A DNA stretch of 64,000 nt, from the NCBI RefSeq assembly GCF_021462285.1, contig NZ_CP082787.1, positions 620,001 through 684,000 on the forward strand, in the 5' to 3' direction. The stretch comes from Serratia entomophila. GTDB lineage: Bacteria > Pseudomonadota > Gammaproteobacteria > Enterobacterales > Enterobacteriaceae. This document shows, in pieces, positions 19,989 to 31,318 of the stretch; within the stretch, counting starts at the first letter, position 1; every line of letters starts with the position of its first letter. Under the pieces are notes generated by a model. It ran no database searches and was not told where the DNA came from. It saw only the letters and a list, made by a program, of their open reading frames with translations. Position numbers and translations under genes: made by a program.

Positions 19989-21116
19989 ATGGCCAAGAAA
20001 GACTATTACGAGATTCTCGGCGTCAGCAAGACGGCGGATGAACGTGAGATAAAAAAGGCGTATAAACGCCTGGCGATGAAATACCATCCTGACCGCAACC
20101 AGGAAAAAGACGCCGAGACCAAATTTAAAGAGATCAAGGAAGCTTACGAAGTCCTGACCGACGATCAAAAGCGCGCTGCCTACGATCAGTACGGGCATGC
20201 GGCCTTTGAACAAGGCGGCATGGGCGGCGGCGGTTTTGGCGGCGGCGGTGCCGACTTCAGCGATATCTTTGGCGACGTGTTTGGCGATATCTTCGGCGGA
20301 GGCCGCCGTCAGCGCGCCAGCCGCGGTTCGGATCTGCGCTATAACATGGAGCTGTCCCTCGAGGAAGCGGTGCGTGGCGTCACCAAAGAGATCCGCATCC
20401 CGACCCTCGAAGAGTGTGACGTCTGCCACGGCAGCGGCGCCAAGCCCGGCAGTTCGCCGGTCACCTGTCCGACCTGCCACGGCCAGGGCCAGGTGCAGAT
20501 GCGTCAGGGTTTCTTTACCGTGCAGCAGGCGTGTCCGCACTGTCACGGCCGCGGTCAGATAATCAAAGACCCGTGCAACAAATGCCACGGCCATGGCCGG
20601 GTAGAGAAATCCAAAACGCTGTCGGTGAAAATCCCGGCCGGCGTAGATACCGGCGACCGCATCCGCCTGGCGGGTGAAGGCGAAGCGGGCGAGCACGGCG
20701 CACCGGCGGGCGATCTGTACGTTCAGGTGCAGGTTAAGGCCCACCCGATCTTCGAGCGTGAAGGCAACAACCTGTACTGCGAAGTGCCGATCAACTTCGC
20801 CATGGCGGCGTTGGGCGGCGAGATTGAAGTGCCGACGCTGGATGGCCGCGTGAAGCTGAAAGTACCGGCGGAAACCCAAACCGGCAAGCTGTTCCGCATG
20901 CGCGGCAAGGGCGTCAAGTCGGTGCGCGGCGGCAGCCAGGGCGACCTGCTGTGCCGCGTGGTGGTGGAGACGCCGGTCAATCTGAACGACAAGCAGAAAC
21001 AGCTGCTGAAAGAGCTGGAAGAAAGCCTTGGCGGCCCTTCCGGCGACAAGAACAGCCCGCGTTCGAAGAGCTTCTTCGACGGGGTGAAAAAGTTCTTTGA
21101 TGACCTGACTCGCTAA
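19989..21116 (+). CDS. dnaJ: DnaJ, Hsp40 co-chaperone
   Basis: The 375-residue class A J-protein has the J domain (1-70) with the HPD motif in YHPDRNQ, then a Gly/Phe-rich linker. Four CxxCxGxG-type zinc motifs follow ([32 protein letters not shown]) before the C-terminal substrate domains. It stimulates DnaK ATPase. The ATG at 19989 was chosen over an upstream in-frame codon because it gives [11 protein letters not shown] and the usual length. It is in an operon with dnaK. Confidence 0.98.
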   Translation: MAKKDYYEILGVSKTADEREIKKAYKRLAMKYHPDRNQEKDAETKFKEIKEAYEVLTDDQKRAAYDQYGHAAFEQGGMGGGGFGGGGADFSDIFGDVFGDIFGGGRRQRASRGSDLRYNMELSLEEAVRGVTKEIRIPTLEECDVCHGSGAKPGSSPVTCPTCHGQGQVQMRQGFFTVQQACPHCHGRGQIIKDPCNKCHGHGRVEKSKTLSVKIPAGVDTGDRIRLAGEGEAGEHGAPAGDLYVQVQVKAHPIFEREGNNLYCEVPINFAMAALGGEIEVPTLDGRVKLKVPAETQTGKLFRMRGKGVKSVRGGSQGDLLCRVVVETPVNLNDKQKQLLKELEESLGGPSGDKNSPRSKSFFDGVKKFFDDLTR

Positions 21117-21143
21117 GCTGCTGTTTTTATTAACGCGCTACCC

Positions 21144-21170
21144 AACCCCGGGCTTATCCCCGGGGTTTTT
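21144..21170 (+). terminator. dnaKJ operon terminator
   Basis: AACCCCGGG (21144-21152) pairs with CCCGGGGTT (21159-21167) and is followed by T-rich sequence. Confidence 0.9.
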
Positions 21171-21351
21171 ATTTTCGCCAAGTCGGAGATATCCCTGCGG
21201 TTGATGTGACTTGTGACCTCAATTGCTCGGTTTTTTCGATTTTTATAGCATTTATAAACGTGTTTTTTCGAGTTAAAACGCCCTCTATACTCATTCCATT
21301 ATTTTGCATGCAGGGTTGCTGAACCCCTGCACAAATAGGGAGAGGCGTATT

Positions 21352-22518
21352 GTGACCAACATTATTCGTCAGTTTTTACGTCAGGAAGCCGCGGGCGGCA
21401 TCATTCTGATCGTGGCGGCAATCGTCGCCCTGATCATGGCCAACAGCCCGCTGCAGGCGATTTACCAGGCCTTCCTGAACCTGCCGGTGCTGGTGAAGGT
21501 TTCCTCGCTGGAGATTGGCAAACCGCTGCTGCTGTGGATTAACGATGGCCTGATGGCGATCTTCTTCCTGGTGGTGGGGCTGGAGGTCAAGCGCGAACTG
21601 ATGCAGGGATCGCTGGCCGGGCGCGACAAGGCGGTATTCCCGGCGATCGCCGCCTTGGGTGGCATGCTGGCCCCGGCGCTGATTTACCTGCTGTTCAACG
21701 GCGCGGATGAGGTTACGCGCCAGGGCTGGGCTATTCCGGCGGCGACCGATATCGCCTTTGCGCTGGGCGTGATGGCGCTGCTGGGCAACCGGGTGCCGAC
21801 CAGCCTGAAAGTGTTCCTGCTGGCGTTGGCGATTATTGACGACCTCGGCGTGATTGTGATTATCGCGCTGTTCTACACCCACGAAGTGTCGCTGGCGGCG
21901 CTGGGCGCAGCGGCGGCGGCCATCGCGCTGCTGGGGCTGATGAACTGGCGCGGCGTGGGCAAGACTTCGCTGTACATGATTGTCGGGCTGGTGCTGTGGG
22001 TGGCGATCCTCAAGTCCGGGGTGCATGCCACGCTGGCCGGGGTGATTGTCGGCTTTATGATCCCGCTGCAAGTGAAGAAAGGCCCTTCGCCGTCCGAGAC
22101 GCTGGAGCATGGGCTGCACCCCTGGGTGGCGTTCCTGATCCTGCCGCTGTTCGCTTTCGCCAACGCCGGTGTTTCATTGCAGGGCGTGTCCTTGGATGGC
22201 CTGACCTCGCTGCTGCCGATGGGCATCGCGGCCGGTCTGTTTATCGGTAAGCCTTTGGGCATCTTCATCTTTAGCCTGGCGGCGGTGAAGATGGGCATTG
22301 CCCGCCTGCCCGAAGGAATTGGTTTCAAACAGGTGTTTGCCGTTTCCGTGCTCTGTGGTATTGGTTTCACCATGTCGATTTTCATCGCCTCGTTGGCGTT
22401 TGGCGATGCGGATGCCGCACTCAGCACCTATTCCCGTCTGGGGATCCTGTTGGGCTCCACCGCCGCGGCGGTGGCCGGATATGGTTTGCTGCGGATGTCG
22501 CTACCGCGCGTCAGATAA
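21352..22518 (+). CDS. nhaA: NhaA, Na+/H+ antiporter
   Basis: The 388-residue inner-membrane antiporter exports sodium or lithium in exchange for two protons. The functional residues sit at the same numbers as in E. coli: D133 (ATDIAFALG), D163 and D164 (AIIDDLG) and K300 (FIGKPLG). The GTG at 21352 is taken as the start because it follows GGGAGAGG at good spacing and gives exactly the E. coli length; the in-frame ATG at 21304 has no ribosome site. nhaR follows. Confidence 0.96.
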   Translation: MTNIIRQFLRQEAAGGIILIVAAIVALIMANSPLQAIYQAFLNLPVLVKVSSLEIGKPLLLWINDGLMAIFFLVVGLEVKRELMQGSLAGRDKAVFPAIAALGGMLAPALIYLLFNGADEVTRQGWAIPAATDIAFALGVMALLGNRVPTSLKVFLLALAIIDDLGVIVIIALFYTHEVSLAALGAAAAAIALLGLMNWRGVGKTSLYMIVGLVLWVAILKSGVHATLAGVIVGFMIPLQVKKGPSPSETLEHGLHPWVAFLILPLFAFANAGVSLQGVSLDGLTSLLPMGIAAGLFIGKPLGIFIFSLAAVKMGIARLPEGIGFKQVFAVSVLCGIGFTMSIFIASLAFGDADAALSTYSRLGILLGSTAAAVAGYGLLRMSLPRVR

Positions 22519-22714
22519 CCCTTTCGGGTGTGCCCCGTGAGGGACGGCGCGCAATACAATGGCTGGTCGGAGTTGTGCAGTATAAAATATGTGCAATTTC
22601 GGCCGTTCCATGTTGGGACTAATGGGGCAATAGGGTGTCTGATACAGGGAAAGGAAGTTTGTCGCTCGTCACGGCAGACCGTCTGTCGATGCGAAACGTT
22701 AAGGAGAGCCGTTC

Positions 22715-23614
22715 GTGAGGATGTCGCATATCAACTTTAATCACCTTTACTACTTCTGGCAGGTCTGCAAAGAAGGTTCTGTGGTCGGCGCCGCCGAAGC
22801 GCTGTTCCTGACGCCGCAAACCATCACCGGCCAGATCAAGGCGCTGGAAGAGCGTTTGGACGGCAAGCTGTTCAAACGTCAGGGGCGCGGGCTGGTGCCG
22901 TCCGAGCTGGGGCAGCTGGTTTTTCGCTACGCCGACAAAATGTTCATGCTCAGCCAGGAAATGCTGGATATCGTCAACTACCGCAAAGAGTCGAACCTGC
23001 TGTTCGACGTTGGCGTGGCGGACGCCCTGTCCAAACGCCTGGTGAGCCAGGTGCTGGAAACGGCGGTGGTGGTAGACAATGAGCAGATCCACCTGCGCTG
23101 TTTCGAATCGACGCACGAGATGCTGCTGGAGCAGCTCAGCCAGCATAAGCTGGATATGATCCTGTCGGACTGCCCGGTGGATTCCAGCCAGCAGGAAGGC
23201 CTGTTTTCGCTCAAGCTGGGCGAGTGCGGCATCAGCTTCTTTTGCCGCCAGCCGGCGCCGGATCTGCCGTTTCCCGCCTGCCTGGAGCAGCGTAAGCTGC
23301 TGATCCCCGGCCGGCGATCCATGCTGGGGCGCAAGTTGCTCAACTGGTTCAATACCCAGGGCATCCAGGTGGAAATCCTTGGCGAGTTCGACGACGCGGC
23401 GTTGATGAAGGCGTTCGGCATGTACCACAATGCTATCTTCGTGGCGCCGACGCTGTATGCGCAGGATACCTACAGCGATGACAACGTGGTGGAAATCGGG
23501 CGGATTGATAGCGTGCAGGAAGAGTATTACATCATCTTCGCCGAGCGCATGATCCAGCACCCGGCGGTGCAGCGGGTATGCAACAAGGATTTCTCGGCGC
23601 TGTTTTCCTGCTGA
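22715..23614 (+). CDS. nhaR: NhaR, LysR-type activator of nhaA
   Basis: The 299-residue LysR-type regulator has an N-terminal helix-turn-helix ([20 protein letters not shown], about residues 20-40) and an effector domain. It is very close to E. coli NhaR, which activates nhaA and osmC in response to sodium. A GTG start at 22715 follows AAGGAG at good spacing; an ATG two codons later is possible. The 196-bp gap after nhaA leaves room for its own promoter. Confidence 0.95.
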   Translation: MRMSHINFNHLYYFWQVCKEGSVVGAAEALFLTPQTITGQIKALEERLDGKLFKRQGRGLVPSELGQLVFRYADKMFMLSQEMLDIVNYRKESNLLFDVGVADALSKRLVSQVLETAVVVDNEQIHLRCFESTHEMLLEQLSQHKLDMILSDCPVDSSQQEGLFSLKLGECGISFFCRQPAPDLPFPACLEQRKLLIPGRRSMLGRKLLNWFNTQGIQVEILGEFDDAALMKAFGMYHNAIFVAPTLYAQDTYSDDNVVEIGRIDSVQEEYYIIFAERMIQHPAVQRVCNKDFSALFSC

Positions 23615-23637
23615 CGGGGGCAAACTCGGGGCGTAAA

Positions 23638-23662
23638 AAAACCGGCCAAGGCCGGTTTCTTT
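23638..23662. terminator. Bidirectional nhaR/rpsT terminator
   Basis: An A-run, ACCGGCC, AA and GGCCGGT followed by TTCTTT lie between the convergent nhaR and rpsT. The A-run supplies seven U for the rpsT direction. Confidence 0.88.
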
Positions 23663-23683
23663 AACAAGCAGTTAACGAAATGC

Positions 23684-23947
23684 TTATTGCATTGCGTTGA
23701 TGCGTGCAGTCAGGTTTGACTTATGACGCGCTGCTTTGTTCTTGTGGATCAGACCTTTAGCTGCCTGACGGTCCACAAGTGGTTGCATTACCAGGAATGC
23801 GGTTTGTGCTGCTTCTTTGTCGCCAGCTGCGATAGCTGCGTCTACCTTCTTGATGAAGGTACGCACCATTGAGCGACGGCTAGCGTTATGCTTGCGGCGT
23901 TTCTCAGACTGTACGGCGCGTTTCTTAGCTGATTTGATATTAGCCAA
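23684..23947 (-). CDS. rpsT: Ribosomal protein S20
   Basis: The 87-residue, strongly basic protein begins [17 protein letters not shown] after the initiator Met and matches E. coli S20 in length. S20 binds 16S rRNA early in 30S assembly. In E. coli it represses its own translation, helped by a weak UUG start. Here the start is ATG (CAT at 23945-23947 on the given strand), so that feature differs. It is divergent from ribF. Confidence 0.97.
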   Translation of the reverse strand: MANIKSAKKRAVQSEKRRKHNASRRSMVRTFIKKVDAAIAAGDKEAAQTAFLVMQPLVDRQAAKGLIHKNKAARHKSNLTARINAMQ

Positions 23948-24337
23948 GGTCCAACTCCCAAATATATTCTATTGAGGACAATTCAAAGGCCGAGGAATAT
24001 GCCCTTTTAGCCTTCGTTTGTCAATGGATTTGTGCAAATAAGCGCCGTTTGTACGGGCGGCACTTGCTACGTTGTGATGGCGCAGGATTTTACCAGCTTC
24101 GCTCATGGGAATACAGTGTTTCGCGAGAAAATTCGCCAATGATTTGCCGCGATGGGCGCAAGCCGTTGCCGGCAGTCGATTATCGGCGTTACGAGGCGGG
24201 ATAAACTGCGGCGAAGCCGTTTCACCCGCAGATTATCTCCGGTATGGTATGTCTATTACATAAAGGCACCAATCGCGGGTTAACCTTACCGGCTGTACAA
24301 GGTATAATCCGCCGATTTCCACTGTTTTGAGCCAGCT
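23948..24337. other. rpsT-ribF divergent intergenic region (390 bp)
   Basis: It holds the rpsT promoter (23996-24024, minus strand) and the ribF start signals; AGGTATAATCC at 24300-24310 is a good candidate -10 (TATAAT) for ribF. No gene or repeat is visible in 24030-24290. Confidence 0.55.
23996..24024 (-). promoter_or_regulatory. Sigma-70 promoter of rpsT
   Basis: On the minus strand TTGACA (24024-24019) and CATATT (24001-23996) are separated by exactly 17 bp, with a G/C-rich stretch after the -10 as in stringently controlled ribosomal promoters. It is close to what I recall of the E. coli rpsT P2 promoter. Confidence 0.8.
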
Positions 24338-25276
24338 ATGCAGCTAATTCGCGGCATCCACAATATTCGGGCGCGCCACCATGGTTGCGTGCTCACCATC
24401 GGCAACTTTGACGGCGTGCATCGCGGTCATCAGGCGTTGTTGGAGCAGTTGAAACAAGAAGGGCGACGCCTCGGGCTGCCGGTGGTGGTCATGATCTTCG
24501 AGCCGCAGCCGCTGGAAATGTTCGCAGCGGACAAGGCGCCGGCTCGCCTCACGCGTTTGCGTGACAAGGCCAAATACCTGGCGCAGGCGGGGGTAGACTA
24601 CCTGCTGTGCGTCAAATTCGATCCGCGTTTTGCCGCCAACACCGCACAGGCGTTCGTCGCCGAACTGCTGGTAGAAAAACTCGGCGTTAAATTCCTGATG
24701 GTCGGGGATGATTTTCGCTTTGGCGCCGGGCGCCAGGGCGATTTTCCGCTATTGCAGCAGGCCGGCAAAGGGTACGGCTTCGAGGTGGTCAGCACGCCCA
24801 CCTTCCGCGAAGACGGCCAGCGCATCAGCAGCACCGCGATCCGCAATGCGCTGCGCGACGACGACCTGCCGCTGGCGGAAAAGCTGTTGGGCCATCCGTA
24901 CAGCATCTCTGGCCGGGTCGTGCACGGCGATGAGCTGGGCCGCACCATCGGTTTCCCGACCGCCAACCTGCCGTTGAAACGCCTGGTTGCGCCGGTGAAA
25001 GGGGTGTATGCGGTGGAAGTCTACGGCCTGGGGCCCGATCCGCTCCCGGGCGTGGCCAATATCGGCACGCGGCCGACCGTTGCCGGCGTGCGCCAGCAGC
25101 TGGAAGTGCATCTGCTGGATGTCACGATGGATCTTTACGGGCGCCATATTGACGTGGTGCTCCGCGCGAAATTGCGCAATGAACAGCGTTTTGCTTCGCT
25201 CGATGCCCTGAAGCAGCAAATCGCCAATGATGTGGTGACGGCCCGGAAATTCTTCGGGTTAAAAACACTGGTTTAA
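24338..25276 (+). CDS. ribF: RibF, bifunctional riboflavin kinase / FAD synthetase
   Basis: The 312-residue enzyme has an N-terminal nucleotidyltransferase (TIGNFDGVHRGHQALL near residue 20, and ISSTAIRNAL near 165). The C-terminal riboflavin kinase domain (about 185-305) contains GRTIGFPTANL. It makes FMN and then FAD. Length matches E. coli RibF (313). It opens the ribF-ileS-lspA-fkpB-ispH run, with 65 bases to ileS. Confidence 0.97.
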   Translation: MQLIRGIHNIRARHHGCVLTIGNFDGVHRGHQALLEQLKQEGRRLGLPVVVMIFEPQPLEMFAADKAPARLTRLRDKAKYLAQAGVDYLLCVKFDPRFAANTAQAFVAELLVEKLGVKFLMVGDDFRFGAGRQGDFPLLQQAGKGYGFEVVSTPTFREDGQRISSTAIRNALRDDDLPLAEKLLGHPYSISGRVVHGDELGRTIGFPTANLPLKRLVAPVKGVYAVEVYGLGPDPLPGVANIGTRPTVAGVRQQLEVHLLDVTMDLYGRHIDVVLRAKLRNEQRFASLDALKQQIANDVVTARKFFGLKTLV

Positions 25277-25341
25277 TCGTTTACCCCGCGCAAGCTGAGC
25301 AGTGCGACGGGTAAATAGCCGAAAACGGAAACGAGAATCTC

Positions 25342-28158
25342 ATGAGTGACTACAAGAATACCCTGAACTTGCCGGAAACAGGGTTCCCGATGCGCGGCGA
25401 TCTCGCCAAGCGTGAACCTGGCATGCTGCAACGTTGGTATGAACAGGATCTGTACGGGATGATTCGTACTGCCAAAAAGGGCAAAAAATCCTTCATTCTG
25501 CATGACGGCCCTCCGTATGCGAACGGCAGCATTCACATTGGTCACTCGGTTAACAAGATTCTCAAAGACATTATCATCAAGTCGAAAGGGATGGCCGGTT
25601 TCGACTCGCCTTATATTCCCGGCTGGGACTGCCACGGCCTGCCGATCGAACTGAAGGTCGAGCAGCTGTACGGCAAGCCGGGCGAGAAGCTGACCGCGGC
25701 AGAATTCCGCCAAAAATGCCGCGAATACGCCGCTGAACAGGTTGAAGGCCAGAAGAAAGACTTCATCCGCCTGGGCGTGCTGGGTGACTGGGATCGTCCG
25801 TACCTGACCATGGACTTCAAAACCGAAGCCAACATCATCCGCGCGCTGGGCAAGATCATCAGCAACGGCCATCTGCTGAAAGGCGCCAAGCCGGTGCACT
25901 GGTGTACCGACTGCGGCTCTTCGCTGGCCGAAGCGGAAGTGGAATACTACGACAAGACGTCGCCGTCTATCGACGTGGCGTTCCACGCCGCCGACGCGGC
26001 TGCGGTCGCGGCCAAGTTTGGCGTGAGCCACTTCAACGGCAGCATTTCGCTGGTGATCTGGACCACCACCCCGTGGACCCTGCCGGCCAACCGCGCCATC
26101 TCGCTGCACCCTGAGTTCAGCTACCAGCTGGTGCAGGTCGACGGCCAGTGCCTGATCCTGGCCGCCGAGTTGGTGGAGAGCGTAATGAAACGCGCCGGCA
26201 TCACCGAATGGACGGTGCTGGGCAGCTGCAAAGGCGCCGATCTGGAACTGCTGCGCTTCCAGCATCCGTTTATGGGCTTCGACGTGCCGGCCATTATGGG
26301 CGAACACGTGACGCTGGATGCCGGCACCGGTGCGGTGCATACCGCCGGCGGTCACGGCCCGGACGACTTCGTCATCAGCCAGAAATACGGCCTGGAGATC
26401 GCCAACCCGGTGGGGCCGAACGGCTGCTACCTGACCGGCACGCACCCGCTGCTGGACGGCAAGTTCGTGTTCAAGGCCAATGACCTGATCGTGGAGCTGC
26501 TGCGTGAGAAAGGCGCGCTGCTGCACGTGGAAAAACTGGTGCACAGCTACCCGTGCTGCTGGCGCCACAAAACGCCGATCATCTTCCGCGCCACGCCGCA
26601 ATGGTTCATCAGCATGGATCAGAAAGGCTTGCGTCAGCAATCGCTGGAAGAGATCAAAGGCGTGCAGTGGATCCCGGACTGGGGCCAGGCGCGCATCGAA
26701 ATGATGGTGGCCAACCGCCCTGACTGGTGCATCTCACGCCAGCGCACCTGGGGCGTGCCGATGTCGCTGTTCGTGCATAAAGATACCGAGCAGCTGCACC
26801 CGCGCAGCGTTGAGCTGATGGAAGAAGTGGCCAGGCGCGTCGAGCAGGACGGCATTCAGGCATGGTGGGATCTGGACGCGGCCGACATCCTCGGCGCCGA
26901 CGCCGCCGATTACGTGAAAGTGCCTGATACCCTGGACGTGTGGTTCGATTCCGGTTCGACCCACGCCTCGGTGGTCGACGTGCGCCCTGAGTTCAACGGC
27001 CACGGCGCCGATATGTATCTGGAAGGCTCCGACCAGCACCGCGGCTGGTTCATGTCATCGCTGATGATCTCCACCGCGATGAAGGGCAAGGCGCCTTACA
27101 AAGAAGTGCTGACCCACGGCTTCACCGTCGACGGCCAGGGCCGCAAGATGTCCAAGTCGATCGGCAACACCGTCAGCCCGCAGGACGTGATGAACAAGCT
27201 GGGCGGCGACATTCTGCGCCTGTGGGTGGCCTCTACCGACTACACCGGCGAAATCGCGGTGTCCGACGAGATCCTCAAGCGTTCCGCCGACTCTTACCGC
27301 CGCATCCGCAACACCGCGCGCTTCCTGCTGGCCAACCTTAACGGTTTTGATCCCAGCACCGACTGCGTGGCGCCGGAAGACATGGTGGTGCTGGATCGCT
27401 GGGCGGTCGGCCGCGCGCTGGCGGCGCAACAGGACATCGAGCAGGCTTACGCCAGCTACGATTTCCACGAAGTGGTGCAACGCCTGATGCAATTCTGCTC
27501 GGTCGAGATGGGTTCCTTCTATCTCGATATCATCAAGGACCGTCAGTACACCGCGAAGAGCGACAGCGTCGCCCGCCGCAGCTGCCAGACCGCGCTGTAC
27601 CACATCGCGGAAGCGTTGGTACGCTGGATGGCGCCGATCATGTCGTTCACCGCCGATGAAATCTGGGGCTTCCTGCCGGGCAAACGCACGCAGTACGTGT
27701 TTACCGAAGAGTGGTACGACGGCCTGTTCGGGCTGGCGGAAGGCGAAAGCATGAACGACGCCTTCTGGGCCGAGCTGCTGAAAGTGCGCGGCGAAGTGAA
27801 CAAGGTGCTGGAGCAGGCGCGTGCGGACAAACGCCTCGGCGGTTCGCTGGAAGCGGCGGTGACGCTGTACGCCGACAGCGAGCTGGCTGAACGTCTGAAT
27901 AGCCTGCAGGACGAGCTGCGCTTTGTGCTGCTGACCTCCGCAGCGCGCGTTGCGCCTCTGGCCGATGCGCCGGCGGACGCGCAGACTGCGGAATCGCTGA
28001 AAGGCCTGAAAATCGCCTTCAGTACCGCTGAAGGGGAAAAATGCCCGCGCTGCTGGCATTACACCACCGATATCGGCCTGGTGGCGGAGCACGCAGACAT
28101 TTGCGGCCGCTGTGTAAGCAACGTCGCCGGCGACGGTGAAAAGCGTAACTTTGCCTGA
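25342..28158 (+). CDS. ileS: IleS, isoleucyl-tRNA synthetase
   Basis: The 938-residue class I synthetase has HIGH ([16 protein letters not shown], near residue 58) and KMSKS ([10 protein letters not shown], near 602). An editing (CP1) domain lies between them. A C-terminal zinc-binding cysteine set, CPRCWHY and CGRCV, is near 900-925. It charges tRNA-Ile and clears valine. Length equals that of the E. coli enzyme. It is followed 13 bases later by lspA. Confidence 0.99.
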   Translation: MSDYKNTLNLPETGFPMRGDLAKREPGMLQRWYEQDLYGMIRTAKKGKKSFILHDGPPYANGSIHIGHSVNKILKDIIIKSKGMAGFDSPYIPGWDCHGLPIELKVEQLYGKPGEKLTAAEFRQKCREYAAEQVEGQKKDFIRLGVLGDWDRPYLTMDFKTEANIIRALGKIISNGHLLKGAKPVHWCTDCGSSLAEAEVEYYDKTSPSIDVAFHAADAAAVAAKFGVSHFNGSISLVIWTTTPWTLPANRAISLHPEFSYQLVQVDGQCLILAAELVESVMKRAGITEWTVLGSCKGADLELLRFQHPFMGFDVPAIMGEHVTLDAGTGAVHTAGGHGPDDFVISQKYGLEIANPVGPNGCYLTGTHPLLDGKFVFKANDLIVELLREKGALLHVEKLVHSYPCCWRHKTPIIFRATPQWFISMDQKGLRQQSLEEIKGVQWIPDWGQARIEMMVANRPDWCISRQRTWGVPMSLFVHKDTEQLHPRSVELMEEVARRVEQDGIQAWWDLDAADILGADAADYVKVPDTLDVWFDSGSTHASVVDVRPEFNGHGADMYLEGSDQHRGWFMSSLMISTAMKGKAPYKEVLTHGFTVDGQGRKMSKSIGNTVSPQDVMNKLGGDILRLWVASTDYTGEIAVSDEILKRSADSYRRIRNTARFLLANLNGFDPSTDCVAPEDMVVLDRWAVGRALAAQQDIEQAYASYDFHEVVQRLMQFCSVEMGSFYLDIIKDRQYTAKSDSVARRSCQTALYHIAEALVRWMAPIMSFTADEIWGFLPGKRTQYVFTEEWYDGLFGLAEGESMNDAFWAELLKVRGEVNKVLEQARADKRLGGSLEAAVTLYADSELAERLNSLQDELRFVLLTSAARVAPLADAPADAQTAESLKGLKIAFSTAEGEKCPRCWHYTTDIGLVAEHADICGRCVSNVAGDGEKRNFA

Positions 28159-28171
28159 GAACGCGAACCTG

Positions 28172-28681
28172 ATGAGTAAATCAATCTGTTCGACCGGCCT
28201 GCGTTGGCTGTGGGTGGTAGTGGCGGTGCTGGTGCTGGATTTCGCCAGCAAACAGTGGATCCTCGGTAACTTCGTGCTGGGTCAGTCCCAGCCGTTGATC
28301 CCGTCGTTCAACCTGTTCTATGCGCGCAACTACGGCGCTGCGTTCAGCTTCCTGGCCGATCACGGCGGCTGGCAGCGCTGGTTCTTCGCCGGCATCGCCA
28401 TCGCCATCGTGGCGGTGCTGTTGGTGATGATGTACCGCAGCAGCGCGCAGCAGAAGCTGAACAATATCGCCTATGCTTTCATTATCGGCGGCGCGCTCGG
28501 CAATCTGTTCGATCGCCTGTGGCACGGCTACGTGGTCGACTTTATCGATTTCTACGTCGGCACCTGGCATTACCCGACCTTCAACCTGGCGGACAGTTTT
28601 ATCTGCGTTGGGGCGGCGATGATCGTGTTGGAAGGTTTCCTGTCGCCGGCGAACAAAGGCGCAAAGAGTAAAGGTGAGTAA
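28172..28681 (+). CDS. lspA: LspA, prolipoprotein signal peptidase II
   Basis: The 169-residue protein has four membrane segments. The two catalytic aspartates of signal peptidase II lie in [10 protein letters not shown] and [11 protein letters not shown], with the conserved NYGAAFSF and GNLFDRL blocks. It cleaves lipoprotein signal peptides in the inner membrane after Lgt modification and is the target of globomycin. The ATG at 28172 gives [14 protein letters not shown], as in E. coli; earlier in-frame codons overlap ileS. Confidence 0.97.
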   Translation: MSKSICSTGLRWLWVVVAVLVLDFASKQWILGNFVLGQSQPLIPSFNLFYARNYGAAFSFLADHGGWQRWFFAGIAIAIVAVLLVMMYRSSAQQKLNNIAYAFIIGGALGNLFDRLWHGYVVDFIDFYVGTWHYPTFNLADSFICVGAAMIVLEGFLSPANKGAKSKGE

Positions 28682-28682
28682 T

Positions 28683-29153
28683 ATGACGGCTCAGGTTATT
28701 GGTGACAGCGCAGTGCTGGTTCACTTTACGCTGAAACTGGAAGACGGTTCGACCGCCGAATCCACCCGCAGCAGCGGCAAGCCGGCGCTGTTCCGCCTGG
28801 GCGACGGCAGCCTGTCGGCGCCGCTGGAAGCGCATCTGCTCGGCCTGCGCGCGGGCGACAAGTGCGCCTTTACCCTGCAGCCGGAAGCGGCGTTCGGCGC
28901 GGAGAACCCGGATCTGATCCAGTTCTTCTCACGCCGCGACTTCGCGGAAACCGGCGTGCCGGACGTAGGCACCATCATGCTGTTTACCGCCATCGACGGC
29001 AGCGAAATGCCGGGCGTGGTGCGTGAAGTGGCGGAAGATTCGATTACCGTTGATTTCAACCATCCGCTGGCGGGGCATCCTGTGAGCTTCGATATCGAAG
29101 TGCTGGAGATCGACCCGCAGCAGGAGGAAACGCATGCAAATATTGCTGGCTAA
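28683..29153 (+). CDS. fkpB: FkpB/SlpA, FKBP-type peptidyl-prolyl isomerase
   Basis: The 156-residue SlyD-like FKBP is a cytoplasmic proline isomerase. The FKBP half-domains flank an insert-in-flap domain (about residues 70-125). The ATG one base after the lspA stop is preferred, with AAGGTGAG as ribosome site; an in-frame GTG at 28674 inside lspA is less likely. The C-terminus overlaps ispH by 20 bases, suggesting coupling. Confidence 0.94.
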   Translation: MTAQVIGDSAVLVHFTLKLEDGSTAESTRSSGKPALFRLGDGSLSAPLEAHLLGLRAGDKCAFTLQPEAAFGAENPDLIQFFSRRDFAETGVPDVGTIMLFTAIDGSEMPGVVREVAEDSITVDFNHPLAGHPVSFDIEVLEIDPQQEETHANIAG

Positions 29154-30087
29154 CCCGCGCGGCTTTTGCGCCGGGGTCGATCGCGCGATCAGCATTGTCG
29201 AGCGCGCGCTGGAGATTTACGGCGCGCCGATCTACGTGCGGCATGAGGTGGTGCACAACCGCTACGTAGTCGAGAGCCTGCGCGAGCGCGGCGCGGTGTT
29301 TATCGAAGAGATTTCCGAAGTGCCGGATGGATCGATTCTGATCTTCTCGGCGCACGGGGTATCTCAGGCGGTGCGCGCCGAAGCCAAGGCGCGCGATCTG
29401 ACCATGCTGTTTGACGCGACCTGCCCGCTGGTGACCAAGGTGCATATGGAAGTGGCGCGCGCCAGCCGCCGCGGCACCGAAGCCATTCTGATCGGTCATG
29501 CCGGCCACCCGGAAGTGGAAGGCACCATGGGCCAGTACAGCAATCCGAAAGGCGGCATGTACCTGGTGGAATCGCCGGAAGACGTTTGGCAGCTGCAGGT
29601 GAAGGATGAAAGCAACCTGTGCTTTATGACGCAAACCACGCTGTCGGTGGACGATACTTCCGACGTGATCGATGCGCTGCGTCAGCGCTTCCCGAGCATT
29701 ATCGGGCCGCGCAAAGATGATATCTGTTACGCCACCACCAACCGGCAGGAAGCGGTGCGCAGCCTGGCAGGCGATGCGGATGTGGTGCTGGTGGTGGGGT
29801 CGAAGAACTCTTCCAACTCCAACCGCCTGGCGGAGCTGGCCCAGCGGGTCGGCAAGCCCGCTTATCTGATCGACTCCGCGGCGGATATCCAGGAGGCCTG
29901 GCTGAGCAGCGCGCGCAACATCGGCGTCACCGCCGGGGCTTCGGCGCCCGACGTGCTGGTGCAGGACGTCATCCGTCGCCTGCAGGCGCTGGGCGGGCTG
30001 GAAGTGCATGAAATCAGCGGCCGTGAAGAAAACATCGTGTTCGAAGTGCCGAAAGAGCTGCGGGTAGATATCCGGCAGGTCGATTAA
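29134..30087 (+). CDS. ispH: IspH, 4-hydroxy-3-methylbut-2-enyl diphosphate reductase
   Basis: The 317-residue iron-sulfur enzyme does the last step of the MEP isoprenoid pathway, giving IPP and DMAPP. The three cluster cysteines are C12 (PRGFCAGV), C97 (DATCPLV) and the one in [11 protein letters not shown] near 198, with the catalytic TQTTLS segment between. Length is within one residue of E. coli IspH. It is the last gene of the ribF run and is followed by a terminator. Confidence 0.98.
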   Translation: MQILLANPRGFCAGVDRAISIVERALEIYGAPIYVRHEVVHNRYVVESLRERGAVFIEEISEVPDGSILIFSAHGVSQAVRAEAKARDLTMLFDATCPLVTKVHMEVARASRRGTEAILIGHAGHPEVEGTMGQYSNPKGGMYLVESPEDVWQLQVKDESNLCFMTQTTLSVDDTSDVIDALRQRFPSIIGPRKDDICYATTNRQEAVRSLAGDADVVLVVGSKNSSNSNRLAELAQRVGKPAYLIDSAADIQEAWLSSARNIGVTAGASAPDVLVQDVIRRLQALGGLEVHEISGREENIVFEVPKELRVDIRQVD

Positions 30088-30402
30088 CGCGACGAATGCA
30101 GCACCACAACGGGGAGCCAAGGCTCCCCGTTTTACGTTTGGCAACGGGAAACTTGCGGCGGAATAAATAATGATGAGGGAGGCATTCAAATTTTCTGCTA
30201 ACTAAAGTCAAATTCATTCTGAGTATTTGAATCAAAGGCGAGAAATTCATTATATGCCTGGATGAAAAGTTATTAATATAAAAATCATTAGCCTGCAATC
30301 TAAGTATGGCCTGACGTTGGCAAGGTAAAAACAATAATTACAATAGTCATGTTACAGATGTTTCTTATTTTATTTTATGTGGCTATGGTCTACGGCAGTG
30401 CG
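30088..30402. other. ispH downstream region, AT-rich left flank of the isonitrile island (315 bp)
   Basis: After the ispH terminator (30109-30134) the sequence turns AT rich (30150-30400), unlike the surrounding roughly 60% GC coding DNA. In E. coli rihC occupies this position; no trace of it is seen. The region ends at the LysR stop at 30403. No gene is recognised. Confidence 0.6.
30109..30134 (+). terminator. ispH terminator
   Basis: ACGGGGAGCC (30109-30118), AA and GGCTCCCCGT (30121-30130) are followed by TTTTA. The effective loop is CAAG after opening one base pair. Confidence 0.8.
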
Positions 30403-31296
30403 TTATTTATTTTGCAAATAGATTTTCATATGCTCCAGCAAACGGCGAACCTTTAATGGCTGGATCTCTCTACGCGGCATAATCGCATAGCAATTAATTT
30501 CCGGCAGCCGCCACTCGGGCAATATCTCAATCAACTCACCGCTGCGCAATTCCCGTTCGACGTTGGCGAAAAGATTGCGAATGATGCCTTTTCCCGCCAG
30601 CGCCAGCTCTTTCATCGCCATGCCGTTGTTGGTGAAGATACGCCCGGTCAACCGCAGCCGGTGTTCGCCGCCCCCATGATGCATCAGCCTGACGAATTGC
30701 GGATTGCCCAGCGGCGTAAAGGTCACCCACTGATGCTGCGACAACGCCTGCGGCGTATCCGGCGTGCCGTGGCCGGCCAGGTAGGCCGGCGAGGCGCACA
30801 GCACTTCGCGCAAGCGCGCCAGGCGGGTGGAAACGTAGCTGGAATCGGCCAGTACGCCGCCGCGGATCGCTAAGTCAATGCGTTGGCCTATCAGGTCGAT
30901 CTTCTCATCCTGGATCTCCAGCCGCAGCGTGATGCGCGGGTGCTCGTCGAGAAAGCTTTGCAGCGCCGGCACCAGATAGTGGGTAGCGAATTCGGTCGAG
31001 GTGGCGACGCGCAGTTCCCCCACCAGCTCACCGCGCAGCGCGGCAATCCGCTGCTGGCCGCGTTCGGCGGCGTGGATCATCAGCAGGCAGTCCTCATAAA
31101 AACACAGCCCTGCCTCGGTCAGGCTGAGTGAGCGGGTGGAGCGCAACAATAATTGAATGCCCAGATGATCTTCCAGCTGGCGAATGTGTTGGCTGACGGC
31201 GGAAGTGGTAATGCCCAATTCTTTCGCCGCCATGCTGAATGCTCCGCAGTCGACAACTTTAGAGAAAATGGCCATGCGTTTTAGAATATTACTCAT
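30403..31296 (-). CDS. LysR-type regulator, probably of the isonitrile genes
   Basis: The 297-residue protein has an N-terminal winged helix (FSMAAKELGITTSAVSQHI, about residues 19-37) and a LysR substrate-binding domain with GLCFYEDC as linker. It is transcribed divergently from isnA across a 192-bp AT-rich gap. A perfect inverted repeat (GTTAAG/CTTAAC, 31302-31318) lies directly upstream of its own start. Divergent placement next to a biosynthetic operon usually means local control with autoregulation; that is inference, and its ligand is unknown. Confidence 0.85.
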   Translation of the reverse strand: MSNILKRMAIFSKVVDCGAFSMAAKELGITTSAVSQHIRQLEDHLGIQLLLRSTRSLSLTEAGLCFYEDCLLMIHAAERGQQRIAALRGELVGELRVATSTEFATHYLVPALQSFLDEHPRITLRLEIQDEKIDLIGQRIDLAIRGGVLADSSYVSTRLARLREVLCASPAYLAGHGTPDTPQALSQHQWVTFTPLGNPQFVRLMHHGGGEHRLRLTGRIFTNNGMAMKELALAGKGIIRNLFANVERELRSGELIEILPEWRLPEINCYAIMPRREIQPLKVRRLLEHMKIYLQNK

Positions 31297-31301
31297 AGTT
31301 T

Positions 31302-31318
31302 GTTAAGCACAACTTAAC
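31302..31318. promoter_or_regulatory. Candidate LysR operator
   Basis: GTTAAG (31302-31307), CACAA and CTTAAC (31313-31318) form a perfect 6-bp inverted repeat 6 to 22 bases upstream of the regulator's ATG. It fits the T-N11-A form of LysR-type sites. From this position the protein could repress its own gene. Confidence 0.45.

Noticed and set aside
26121..26327. Small antisense frames within ileS and other housekeeping genes
   Set aside because: All lie inside well-supported genes, and none has independent start signals or similarity.
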